The notes under the pieces were generated by a model, which ran no database searches, had not been told where the DNA came from, and saw only the letters and a program-made list of their open reading frames with translations. From Narthecium ossifragum (lineage: Eukaryota > Streptophyta > Magnoliopsida > Dioscoreales > Nartheciaceae): a DNA stretch of 64,000 nucleotides. The stretch spans positions 15,976,502 to 16,040,501 of the forward strand of contig OY986972.1 in the NCBI GenBank assembly GCA_963920575.1, given 5' to 3'. Shown here piece by piece: positions 13,601-23,961 of the stretch (its first letter is position 1; each line of letters starts with the position of its first letter). The translations under genes and the position numbers were made by a program.

Positions 13601-14880
13601 CCATAGTTTGCCGGATTCAAAGAAGGCAAAAAAAAAATTGAAGAAAGCAAAAAGATATATTTCTGAAATTTGCTTCTCATGAAATTTTCTCAAGCTTGTG
13701 ATAGAATGCCACTTAAAACAAGAAGACACTTCGTTAAATAACCATTCAATTTGTTTGCATCCTTCCACTCCTTGTGGTTACTGTTAAAGCCAAGAATTCC
13801 ATATAAATTTCAAAATACAAATCTAATATACTTAGAAGTTAGACTGCATAGAGGGTAGAAGGGCAGTGACATATATAGAATATTCCTTCCGCCACATATC
13901 CTTCTCGGATATGAGCAGCTCATCCTCTGCACATTCTAACAAGGATTGTGGCACTCTGTCATCGCAGGACTGCATACATTCCAACTCAGCTAGCTGCGGG
14001 CGATCACATTCTTTCTTTAGTCATTTTCTACTTGGAGAAGGAGGTTTCGTGACAGTGCACAAGGGGTACATTGATGATAAGATATGGCCAGGGCTTAACC
14101 AGTAGAGGCAGTTATGAAGTTATACGATGGATAATTTTATATGGCGAATGACGTATAACTTTATACTACCTCATATAATTTTATACAGAACCCATCGTAT
14201 TATTTTTCTTGGGTAGATAACATTATTGCCCTTATTTTTTCTTGGTTAGCCACATTCTTAATAAAGAACATTTTAGTCTATTTAAAATATGCTATACTAA
14301 ACATCATTTATCCATTGTATAGCTTATACAATGTATAAAGTTATACATCTCAATCCTATACGACGAACCAAACGGCCCTTGATGTATGTGCAGATAGGCT
14401 GTCAATTTTGGGTAGAGATGCACCTTGTACCGTTTTTTGGTCTTGTGATTTGGGGGTACATGCACCATGTTTTGAGGGAATTTTTTTTGTTGTAGATGTA
14501 GATTCCCCTACCTAGTGTTTGGGGGCATGTCTCCAACATCATCTCTTTTTGGTGTATCCCAGTGATCCCTTTGTGAATGATATCCGGCCGTCGGGCATAA
14601 GGGTTCAAAAAAAAGAAAAATAAAATAAACATGTATAAATATTTTGGTTTGAAGAAGAAGGTATAAACTTGTATAATATTCAAACCAACTGAACGAAACC
14701 CTAATTCCAGAATCATACAAACAAACCACGCATCGACCAGTATCGAAATCCAATAAAACAGACTCTAGGGTTAACCAGTAGAGGCGGAAAGAGTCGTACC
14801 CTCTTGAGCTCCTTCTTGCGGAGCTCCTTCCGGTAGGCATCGGTGGGATTCATCACCTTTCCTCCCTTCGTCGTCTTCAT
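7457..14880 (-). CDS. ELF5: ELF5 orthologue, WBP11-family proline-rich nuclear protein
   Basis: Nine exons on the minus strand join with consistent phases: 14880-14800, 13176-13083, 10665-10580, 9774-9725, 9622-9556, 9479-9398, 9291-8894, 8724-8203 and 7681-7457. They total 1605 nt, encoding 534 aa, close to the roughly 530 aa of Arabidopsis ELF5. Residues 1-90 are the conserved WBP11 N-terminal domain ([33 protein letters not shown]), rich in Lys/Arg and probably nuclear-targeting. Later come [27 protein letters not shown] and, in exons 7-8, long polyproline blocks of the kind bound by WW domains. The C-terminus is [22 protein letters not shown]11 relatives act with the spliceosome, and Arabidopsis ELF5 delays flowering by supporting FLC expression. 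Introns 1 and 2 are long (1.6 and 2.4 kb); intron 2 carries transposons. Confidence 0.95.
11202..12526. mobile_element. Non-autonomous hAT-like element in ELF5 intron 2
   Basis: The left end begins AAGGGCTGTC and the right end, read inversely, begins TAGGGATGT. The flanks TCAACAAC (11194-11201) and TCAAAAAC (12527-12534) match at 7 of 8 bases, as expected for an aged 8-bp hAT target duplication. No transposase is encoded. The interior has several AGCTCGA/CAAGCTTGA-type words and contains the nested MITE listed next. Confidence 0.6.
11498..12085. mobile_element. Nested Mutator-like MITE inside the hAT-like element
   Basis: Inverted ends of about 60-90 bases face each other: TTATTGGCATCTACAT near 11560 against TTATTGGTATTTGCAT near 12035 on the other strand. 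Beyond these, a T-run at 11501-11520 is opposed by an A-run near 12070-12083. The matched core is 11560-12035 and the outer limits are estimates. No coding sequence. Confidence 0.45.
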
Positions 14881-15131
14881 CTTTTCCAGCCGACGGGATC
14901 AATCTCTCTCCTCGCCTTCTCTTCTTCTCGGCTAGTCGCAGGAGTCGATCGCTGGATTGGGTTGGGTTGGGCGTCTGCTGGGGTTCGAGGGGGTTGTTGT
15001 TCGTCCAGGACCAATTAAGATCGGGCAGGGTCCCCTTTTAAAATGTCCGGCGACGGGTGCCACCTGTATCGGGTTAACCAGAATTGAAACTGGCTCGACC
15101 CGATCTCAAGGTTGAGTTAAAGATAAAACGT
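14881..15131 (-). promoter_or_regulatory. ELF5 leader and promoter-proximal region
   Basis: Immediately upstream of the ELF5 start, the minus-strand reading is GC-richer than the surroundings and contains GA/CT-rich leader sequence (around 14900-14940). I do not see a defensible TATA box, as expected for a housekeeping-type gene. The region ends where the dispersed repeat block at 15132 begins. Confidence 0.4.
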
Positions 15132-15625
15132 TGTAGCACGACGGCAAACGCCATTTTGCATGCATTAGCCCAACCAAACACTCATAAGTCATCATAGGGT
15201 TACTACTCATGTAAAGTAAAATGTTTTACTTAAGGTAAACATCAGTTTTAATAAAAAAAAGTGTACATACTTTTTGATAGCTGATTTTTTAAACATTTTC
15301 CAAATCAAGAAATTTTATATTCTTGAATTTTTATATATACCACAATCATATTTGGAGAAGAAAAGAGAGAGATTAATTTTCATCATATTTAGACAAAAGA
15401 AATCATCCTTATATGAGGTTATGGTTATAAGTGAAATTTTTGCTGTCCTACATGGCAGGAGAATGTCCTAGGTGGAGCCTATGTGGTATGATGGGGTTCA
15501 ATGTGGGAGTTATTGGGTGATTATTGGGGTGAGGTTGGTGGTTACCCTTTCATGTGGCAGAGGCACAACTAGTTACAAGATATAGTAGTAGTAAATACAT
15601 ATAGTCTGACCCTTAGATTATTATT
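15132..15625 (+). repeat. Dispersed repeat, left copy of a pair
   Basis: It is homologous, in the same orientation, to 45261-45610. Shared landmarks are TGTAGCACGACGG, GCATTAGCCCAACCAAACAC, ATTTTCCAAATCAAGAAATT and AGTAGTAAATACATATAG. The left copy has about 170 extra bases (about 15400-15570) that the right copy lacks. It may be an unclassified transposon family or the two ends of an old duplication. Confidence 0.7.
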
Positions 15626-15922
15626 AGGCCAAAAAACACTTTAGTACCCTACAGTTTGAAAATTTTGCAGTTTAGTACCTTCAACTTTAAAAATTATATA
15701 ATTGTACCCCAAACTTTTAAAATGATGTAGTTTAGTCCCGTCATCCAACGCCGTTACTCTAATTTGACCGCAAACCAGTCATTGTGCTCAATTTTGACTG
15801 GTATTCGTTTGTTTTGACAGGTTTTCGCTGACGTGGGATGGTTTTCGCTAACGTGGGGAAGTGAGAGAGAGAGATACATGAGGGAGAGAGAGAGAGCACC
15901 TGCCGGAGATAAAGATTCGGCG
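15626..15922. other. Intergenic with degenerate TTTAGTACC-type repeats
   Basis: Four degenerate copies of a roughly 28-bp word (TTTAGTACCCTACAGTTTG and variants) lie between about 15630 and 15745. This sequence type often marks DNA-transposon ends in monocots. A GA-rich microsatellite follows at about 15858-15898, just before the LTR cluster. Confidence 0.4.
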
Positions 15923-15958
15923 TGTCGTGCCCCGACCCGCGAAAGCCCAACCAGGCCG

Positions 15959-16157
15959 TGTCACACCCCGACCCAGAACACCCATCCGAGCCGAGGCGTG
16001 AGGGGAAGCCTACACTATTCATATCCAAGTGGCGCGATACAATGCGGAATTATAGATAAACTTAAATAAATTATATTCCAGAGGTGAAATAGAAATTCAA
16101 TTCATAAATACATCAAGTTGTACAGTTCAATTCATAAAATACATCAAGTTGTACAGT
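15959..16157 (-). repeat. Inverted copy of the X LTR end at its left border
   Basis: These 199 bases are the reverse complement of the last part of the X LTR (TGTCACACCCCGACCCAG... to ...ACATCAAGTTGTACAGTT). A 30-base piece ending in CATCAAGTTGTACAGT is duplicated directly before the normal LTR start TGTGAGGACCCG at 16158. The outer edge coincides exactly with the 5-bp target duplication of X. Confidence 0.85.
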
Positions 16158-19100
16158 TGTGAGGACCCGTACCTCCAACCCGGTCCGACCGCGTTAGGTC
16201 GAGGGTTTGGGTTTGTGGTTTGGCTCGGTTGGCCTTGGGATGCGATCGGTTGATCGCATCGCTGCTTTTGACCCCAGTGACATTTTGGTAAATATGCTCC
16301 CTGGTGGTCAGTTTCACACCCGCGTTGCACACATGGCCTTTCATTGATGTCTGTGTTTGATTAGAACCTTTAGGACGCTCCCGATCGGAAGATCGGAGCT
16401 CGATCGGGAGAGATCGAATCGGACGGTTGTGATGGATTCCAGCTTTCTATTTAAGCTCATTCTTTCTCTTTCTTTCCTTCTTTCTTCCCCTGCCATTCTC
16501 TTCTCTCTTCTCTCTCTCTCTCTCTCCTGCGGCTGAGCTAGGGCTCGGAGGCGCGGCTTGCGAGGAGCGGATTCCGGCGATCGGAGTTGGGGAATGTGTG
16601 GAGGAGCTGTCCTGCTTGTTCAAGTAGGTGTTTCTACCTCGATCTTAGGATCGGGTTCTCCTAGGATAGGTTTATTGCCTTTTCGCTGTAGGAATACTTG
16701 TTAGAATGTTATATAGTTCTTTGCGTATGCGTTACAGATGCTTTGAAGTATTCCCACCTTGCGATTTCCGTATTCTAACGGCTAGTTTTCCGTATTATCG
16801 CCGTTTTGCCGGTTTTCGCCCGTTTTGACCTAGATAGGAGATTTAACCATCAAAAACGTGATTTCTTTATACCATTGGTTTCCCCATCGTTAATTACACT
16901 TGCTTGCAAAGTTTCATCAACTTCCAACTTGATTTGATCCTTGAAATCCAATAAATTGGATTTCTGGCACTGTTCCGAGGAACTGTGCCAGAGGCTCGAC
17001 AGTCGATCGGTGCATCTACCGTCAAGCGTTGATACGCTCTTTCTGGGCTTGACGGTCGACCGTCGGATCGACCATCGCATCGTCCGTCAGGCTCTGTCAG
17101 GTTTTTGACCTCCAACGATCGATGCATGGATCGACAGCTGGATCCTCCCTTTTTCTGATTTTGCCTCACGGTCGACCGTCGGATCGACCGTCAGGCTCTG
17201 TTTGGTTTCAGGCTTCCCAGGGTCGATGGGTGGATCGACTGTCGCCCTTAGGGTTTTCCTTGTTTTGGCCTCACGGTCGACCGCCGGATCGACCGTAACA
17301 TCGACCGTGGCCTCACAGTCGACCGTCGGATCGACCGTGGGCCTTTGAACAGTGTTTTCTGGTTTTTCACAAATGGCTTTCAATTGTGATTGATCTTTAA
17401 ACATGTCACGCCCCGACCCAGAAAACCCATCCAGATCGAGGCATGAGCCATCTAAACCTGTTTACATCATCAACTGGCGCACAAGATATAACTGCTATGA
17501 ATTTAAATAATTTAATTCCTCAAGTTCATAAAAAATTTGACAGCATCTCCTTTATAATCATAACACAAGAAACCTGTACAATTCATAATATTACAATTTC
17601 AACTTTACAACTTCGATATCATTACATTCCTCAATATTTACATTAAAGAATATTACAATCTTTCCCAAATAGAACTGAGTTAATCATCATACAATTCTGT
17701 TCTTGGATACATCAGATTATACATCATTGATTAAAACTGTAAATGAACTGTAGAAGAACTCCTCAAAACTCCAAGTCCTCGATCACCTCAGAATATCGCG
17801 CCATCTTCTAGAAGGATACCTGAAAGAAGAAACTGCATCGACCTGCATCGCCGATGCAGCCCAGGTAGGGTGAGCAACAATGCCTAGTAGGGTTCTACTC
17901 TACGGCGCACAGAAAGGAAGGGAAACTGCAACTGTGTTGTTCTCCGCCTAAGCCTAAGGTATGCCAAGGGTCCCATAACCCTATCGATGTCCCAAGGGCT
18001 CCCGTCATGAACCTCTCTCTTGAACATGTTATCAAGATCACCCTAAGCACCAACAGGGGAACGGTACCATGCGGGATCACCCTTACCCAACAACAAACAA
18101 GAGGAAACAAAGACTGCGGGCTCCTGTCCAGGTACCACCCTGCCCAGTCATACCATCTCTCGCGGGGACACACATGTTAGAGAATGCATCGACAACCATT
18201 CTTAGCACTTGGCCTTGGAGACCGACACGACCTCTACACCTCAAATATAAATTTATAATACATAGTCGACTATAGCAATAACCTCAAATGATATCCAACA
18301 TAATCATTGATGACAATCACGTCCTAATCCTCGACTATCCAAACCCCGGTCCTAGGGCTGGATCAGGGCTACCCGAGAATCCCGGATCGGCGATCGAATC
18401 CATCGCCTACCACCTAGCCTTAATGCTTCTAATGCATACAACATGCATGAGCCTATACAAACAACTAGGCCTAGGTGTCTCTACATGCCAAATCATCATT
18501 CAATTGTCCAATAGCTTATACAGAACCGTCCCGGTTCTCAGGAATTCCGGCAGCACAACGGTGCTATAGCAAAGCCGTGGCTAGAAGCCGGTATCAACAA
18601 GCCAAAAGGCTACAATACACCAAGACACTCCACTCACAGAGAAAGAATCCGAAGACGAGGCACACTGTCGACCCATAGGTTTATACATGACACAAGAGTA
18701 TATAATTGACATAATTGAAAAACACCAATCCGACATCCACCTCAAAGGGAAGGAAACAATTTGGCGGACAGCTAAGATCGAAGCCAGAACCCCCAACTCA
18801 ATTCTACTAAGCTGGGTACCTTTATATATTACATATATATATATATAAGTAAAACATGCTGATAGATTATTTGCACGAAAAGATAGCTTTGCATAAATAA
18901 CACCTAGGGCTACACATGCATAAATCCTTCGAAATTCCTCTAGACTAAGTGTGCATGCTATCTAGCAACCCTATTAGTCTTATGCAAGAAGAACGAAGTA
19001 GCTAAATCGAAGGAAATCCATATTTCAGCCAAAACTCCAAGCTTTTATAAAAAAAAATCTAGTTCGTCGCAGATTAGGGAATAATTCACTATAATTTATA

Positions 19101-22030
19101 GGAAAATCCGAAAATTACGAAATCAGTGGCAATTGAGAGTAGATTCGAAGATCTATAACCTTCATGATGAAGTCTTCATGAGATTCCTCACGGAATTACA
19201 CCAGCTTCGGAAAAGAACTGGCTGGTGCTTAGGACAGGGCCGAAACCAAAATTTGGGAAGAGCTTTGATCAAAGCTTGATCAAAGCATCCCAAGGTATGT
19301 TTGAATCTTTCTAAGATGGAATCTCAGCTCAAGGAAACATCACAGAGGAGAGGAAATCCAAACCATCGAGAACCTATCACATCTATCCAACAACCAGTCC
19401 CCAAAACAGAGATCACCAGTTGATCCAAGAGAAATCCGGCAACCTACAACAGAGAAGAAAACCAAGATCGTCCATCGATCAAACCAGCAACCCCCCCATC
19501 CAACCAACTTCAAAAACCAAGGCCATCAATTTGTCTAACCCTCCATCAAAGAACAGACGTCACAAAGGCAATCCATGGCAGCAGAGAGAAACAGAGGAAA
19601 AACCCAAGCAACAATCCACAGCTTCTAGCGAAGAGAAGAAGAAGACCTCACAGAGATCCTAGGCTAAACCCCGTTACCACCAGCAAATCTAAAACCGGAC
19701 TTCATAAGATTCGAAGTGAAGAAGATCGGGGAAGGGGAAGAGTAGCGATCCAAATCCATGCAAACCCAAAAGGGAAGGAAACCCAGGACAGGGGAAGAAT
19801 CCAACGGACCCATCGGAGGATTTATGCATAGCATTCATCGAAAACACAGCAGAACAGAGAGTACTAACACATCACCGGAAAAGAAACAGAGCAAATGTCA
19901 CCGGAAAACAGGGCAAGCTCAACAAATCCAACCCCGATGCATTCCTATGGCCTAATCTATGCTAGAAGAGTCTAAACCAAGTTTAGGCTAGAAACCCTAC
20001 CTCTGGCGTCGAGATCTCGTCCTTCTCCTTCTTCTCTGGTCGCGGTTGTCGTCCTCGAGCTCGTCGCCAACCGCACGTTGCCACCGCTGCAAAGCCCAGC
20101 CGCCGCCTCGTTCCTCTCCGTCGTCGCCGCGTTCCTCTCCGTCGTCGTCGTGGATGTCGCCGCTCTCCTCTCCCCGATCAGCCGTCGCAGCTAGTTGTGA
20201 TAGCCGCAGTCTCCAACTCTCCCTCGACGTGGATCGCGGGTATCTCCTCTCCCTCTCCCGATCTCGTCTTCTCTCCCTAACGGCGAAAACGAGCACTAAC
20301 GAGAGAAGGAAAAGGGTTTAAGGGGATTAAATACGATCAGCTTGATCATAGCTCCCAGCCGTCCGATCCACCAACTCAGATCCCAGCCGCTCAAATCACG
20401 ATCCCTATGATCTAACTCAGATCCTCCGATCTGGGGTACTCTTAATAGTCTAATCAAGCACATATATCATCACAGGCCCGTGTGTGCGCTACGCGTGTGT
20501 GAAACCAGCTCCGCCAAGGCTAATTTACCAAATTACCCCCGGAGCCGCAACGATCAAAGAAGATCGCGAAGCAAGGCCAACCAAGCCCAAAACCAACGGA
20601 ACCAGACCCTCGACCCAAGCGATCAGACCGGGTTGGAGGTACAGGTCCTCACAAAACATGTTGGAAAGTTTACAAGTGGATTTTGGAGAGTTTTCAAAGG
20701 ATTTCTATCGAGTTGGAGGATCGATTCGAGTATTTTCCTTTTGGGCTAATTTATGATATTGATTGCACTTAATACGTGTTGGATTGTAGTTAAATGCTTA
20801 CTTGATTGCCTAACCATTAGCTAGCTATGAGTACTAACTAATGTGGAATTGTGGAACCTTAGCCTGTTGTCGGCGAGTGCCGAGGGCTATTGTATAACTG
20901 CGGCCAGTTACCCGCAGGGTAACTGTCGAACCTTAGTTTGCCAGGTGCAAGAGAGCACTGAAGACTATTGTATATCTGTGTCTATATCTTTGTGCTAATC
21001 TTTGCTTGGTTAGTATAAACTATCTGTATCTGAGGCCTTTGCTATGCTTACCCTTTTGGCTAGCTATAAGCTATGCCTAGCCCTGTATAATTGATGACAT
21101 CTTGTTGCATGCTTATATCTTTTTATCTGTGCCTGAGCATTGCATGCATCTTGATTGCATTAGAGGCATATGAGGTTAGGCGGGCGATGGGTTGATCGCC
21201 GATCAGAAACTCTCGGGTAGCTCGGATCTAGCCTTAGGACCGCGGCTGGGTAGTCAGGATTAGGGCGTGATTGTCTGATTAGAATATCTTGTTATTGAGG
21301 ATTTGCGATAGTTGACTCTGATCAATGTTTGAGGTTTAGAGGTCGTGTCAGTTCTCCAAGGCCAAGTGCTAAGGATGGTTGTCGATGCGTTCCCGACGTG
21401 GTTCCCCAAGACATGGTGTTTCTGCTTGGGTAAGGGTGATCCTGCATGTTACTGTTCCTTGGCCTCCTGATAACATGTTCAGGAGAGAGGTTTCATGACA
21501 TAAGCCCTTGGGACATCGATAGGGTTATGGGACCCGTAGCATCCTTTAGACTTAGGCGGAGAAACGACACTATTGTTGTTTTCCTCCCTTCAGTGTGTCG
21601 TAGAGTAGAACCCTACTGAGCTTATCGCTCACTCCTACCCGGGCTGCGTTTGCAGGTGCAGGCGCAAGTTCTTCTTCAGTAGAGCCGGCGGGATCAGTTT
21701 TTGGAGGCGCGACTACATCCAGAGGTGCTTGAGGTTGCTCCAGGAAGATTGTTGTACTTTGGCTATTTTGTAAATTGTAAACATCTTTCGAGGACTTTTG
21801 GATTATTGTATAAGATCTTTTCCCTTGGAGGAAATTGATAAGAATTGTATTCATATGTTTAAACTGTACAACTTGATGTATTTATGAATTGAATTTCTGT
21901 TTCACCTATGAAATATAATTTGTTTAAGTTTATCTATAATTCCACATTGTATCGCGCCACTTGGAGATGAATAGTGTAGGTTTCCCCTTACGCCTCGGCT
22001 CGGATGGATGTTCTGGGTCGGGGTGTGACA
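16158..22030 (+). repeat. 5' LTR of element X, interrupted by a solo LTR
   Basis: Starts TGTGAGGACCCG and ends GGTCGGGGTGTGACA, with TG...CA ends. Removing 17404-20653 and one AAACA leaves about 2.62 kb that aligns throughout with the 3' LTR at 37325-39937. It contains a TATTTAA box near 16448, a CT-rich initiator region, and an array of the palindromic word CGGTCGACCG at about 16985-17340. Confidence 0.85.
17404..20653 (-). mobile_element. Solo LTR, minus orientation, inside the X 5' LTR
   Basis: It begins TGTCACGCCCCGACC and ends AGGTCCTCACA, i.e. an LTR read on the minus strand. AAACA flanks both sides (17399-17403, 20654-20658), and the 3' LTR of X has the empty site. At 3250 bp it contains no gag or pol motif, primer site or polypurine tract, so it is a solo LTR left by LTR-LTR recombination. 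It belongs to a longer LTR variant related to X. Confidence 0.88.
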
Positions 22031-23961
22031 ACTTGGTATCAGAGCAGGCTGTAGGTCCCAGGGATAGGATTAGGCTTGCGGTTAAGGTTTTGAGTGTGGA
22101 ATGGGATAGTTCTAGGTCTAGAACATCCTTACATGTCTGTTTGCGATTGTGTGTGACGTACTTATCTATCTGTTTGTTGTTGTGTTTTGCTGCTTCCCGG
22201 TTGCGTCATGACGTCTCAGGGGGAGATGTGCATGCACACCGGTGTCGTCCGTTCCCTCGCATGACAGTATCTCCCCTCGTGTTGGAGATGAGCGAGTAGG
22301 GAATCGGACGTGTGTCATCTTGTACTTTCGAAATCTCGAGAGGTGAACCTGCTAGGGTTCAGAGATGGTGTTGGAGATCCTTCGACAGTAGAGGACTGAT
22401 TGAAGGAGGTGACCCGGATCCCGGATGTTTTGGACATCCTGGAGTATCGCTTGCTTGGGAAGCTGTTGTTTTCTTGTCTTCCTAGGGAGCGATTCGAAGT
22501 GGCGCTTGTCGGGGCCACTAGGGACACTGTTGGTTGTGTGTTGAGAACAGTTCGCGTATTGTTCTCTGGCACCTATCCTTGGAGGGTGGTGCAGTTGGGA
22601 GTACCCTCCTCTGGTTCTGGGTACTCGCACCACGTGGTGACACGTGGGTTGGCTGGTTCATCTGGCTCTGTGTGCTAGGGCGACAGCAGGGTGCACCCTG
22701 GACTGTGTGCTAGCTACTAAGACAGGTGACTTGAGGGTTGACACCGGGCAGTTGGCCGGTGGTTGTGGTGAGTTTCGGGGTTGTCGTTCCTGCTTCTGGG
22801 GAACGGCAGGTTGGCCGTTGGCAGAGGCAGTGGTTTCAGCATCAGCGACAGCCGTGGCAGCAGCAGCGTCGTGCCGGTCCTTTGAGGGGTAGCCTGGACC
22901 GCCATATTGAGAGGTATTCCACCGGGTGCTCGAGTGCTAGCCGTTGTGGGTCTTTCCGCCGACGGTGCTGGTTGCGAGGGGCGCTGGGCGCTTACCACAG
23001 AGCAGTCGGGCGTGACGCACGGCGTGGGCCAGAGCGGTGGACTGTTGCCTCAGTTGGGGCAGGTACCTGGGGCAGACGCAGGAATTCAGATTCCAGATAG
23101 AAGCTTGCTGGAGATGAGGCGGCGACCGTTCTAGCCAGCGGTTCGCGCACTCCAGAGGAGATAGCAGCTAGTTTCAGAGCCGCCAGCTTTGACTTTCAGC
23201 TTTCAGCTTCAGCCTTCAGCTTTTGGAGTGTCTTTCGGCTCGTGGTTTCTTGTGGTGCTGGGTGTTTCCCCCTTGTGACTCGTCCTCGTGCAGCCGTGTT
23301 GGCTTGGGATTGGAGTCGGGCGTGGCTTTGGGTGTAGCCACCGATTGGGACAAGAGCTTGGGTTGGTTGCTCTTGTCGGGGCGTTCGCTAGAGGTTGGAG
23401 ACCTCTAGGTGTCCGTCGCCCACGTGTGGTACACATTGGGGTTCGACGGCTTCCTCGGTTGCGTCGGTTGGCCACGCACCGGGTTGTGCTTCTTTTGCCG
23501 TGGGAAGGTGTCGTGGGTACACCTGACGGCGTTGTTTCCCTCTCGTTGAAAATCGCGGTTCGGCGATCCTTCTGCTTGTCGAGAGCTGGGGTTTGTTCAC
23601 CGGCTTGTGGTGAACTCCCTCCCCGTTGTTTTTGAGGGTGCTCTGGAGAGCAGCTTCTCCTCGTCTTGTTGTTGTTGTTTGTGCCGCTGTCCTTTCTGAA
23701 GAGCTTTCTGATTGTCGCCTTCGCGGGACACCGAGTTCGAGGTTGAGGTTCCTTTGGGGCGGTTTTGAGCGTTGCGGGTTTGCAAGTGGATGCCAGCAGT
23801 ATTTGGAGAGTCGAGGACTCAGTCGGCCGAGTCGGTAGCTCGGGACTTCGTTCGCCCAAGTGTGTTGCCTCAGAGTGCGTTCCGGTTCTCATTGTGGATG
23901 GTTCCCTCCATAGATGCATAGACTTCAGGAAGCTAGACGGTGTTGCAGCACAGAGTATGCG
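22031..23961 (+). pseudogene. Decayed internal region of X: gag to start of reverse transcriptase
   Basis: It follows the 5' LTR and starts with the primer binding site. No long frame survives. Gln/Arg-rich gag-like sequence is scattered at 22780-22900. The only firm motif is at about 23903-23957, where the plus strand reads RCIDFRKLDG, the start of the reverse-transcriptase core (normally RLCIDYRxLNRVT). The sequence breaks off there at the inserted element. The long minus-strand frame in 23209-23919 is a shadow. Confidence 0.6.
22034..22045 (+). promoter_or_regulatory. Primer binding site of X (initiator Met-tRNA type)
   Basis: TGGTATCAGAGC lies four bases after the LTR end (CA at 22030). 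This word is complementary to the 3' end of plant initiator methionine tRNA and primes minus-strand DNA synthesis in Ty3/gypsy elements. Its position confirms that the 5' LTR ends here. Confidence 0.9.

Noticed and set aside
16985..17340. CRISPR-like look of regularly spaced palindromic words
   Set aside because: Spacing is irregular, the repeats are short and lie inside LTRs of a plant retrotransposon; no cas genes, and this is not a prokaryotic genome.
22034..22045. tRNA-like word TGGTATCAGAGC considered as a tRNA gene
   Set aside because: Only the 3' end complement is present, directly after an LTR; it is a primer binding site.
23209..23919. 236-codon minus-strand frame rich in Thr/Arg/Pro
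   Set aside because: Antisense shadow across GC-rich decayed X gag; the recognisable RT motif is on the opposite strand.
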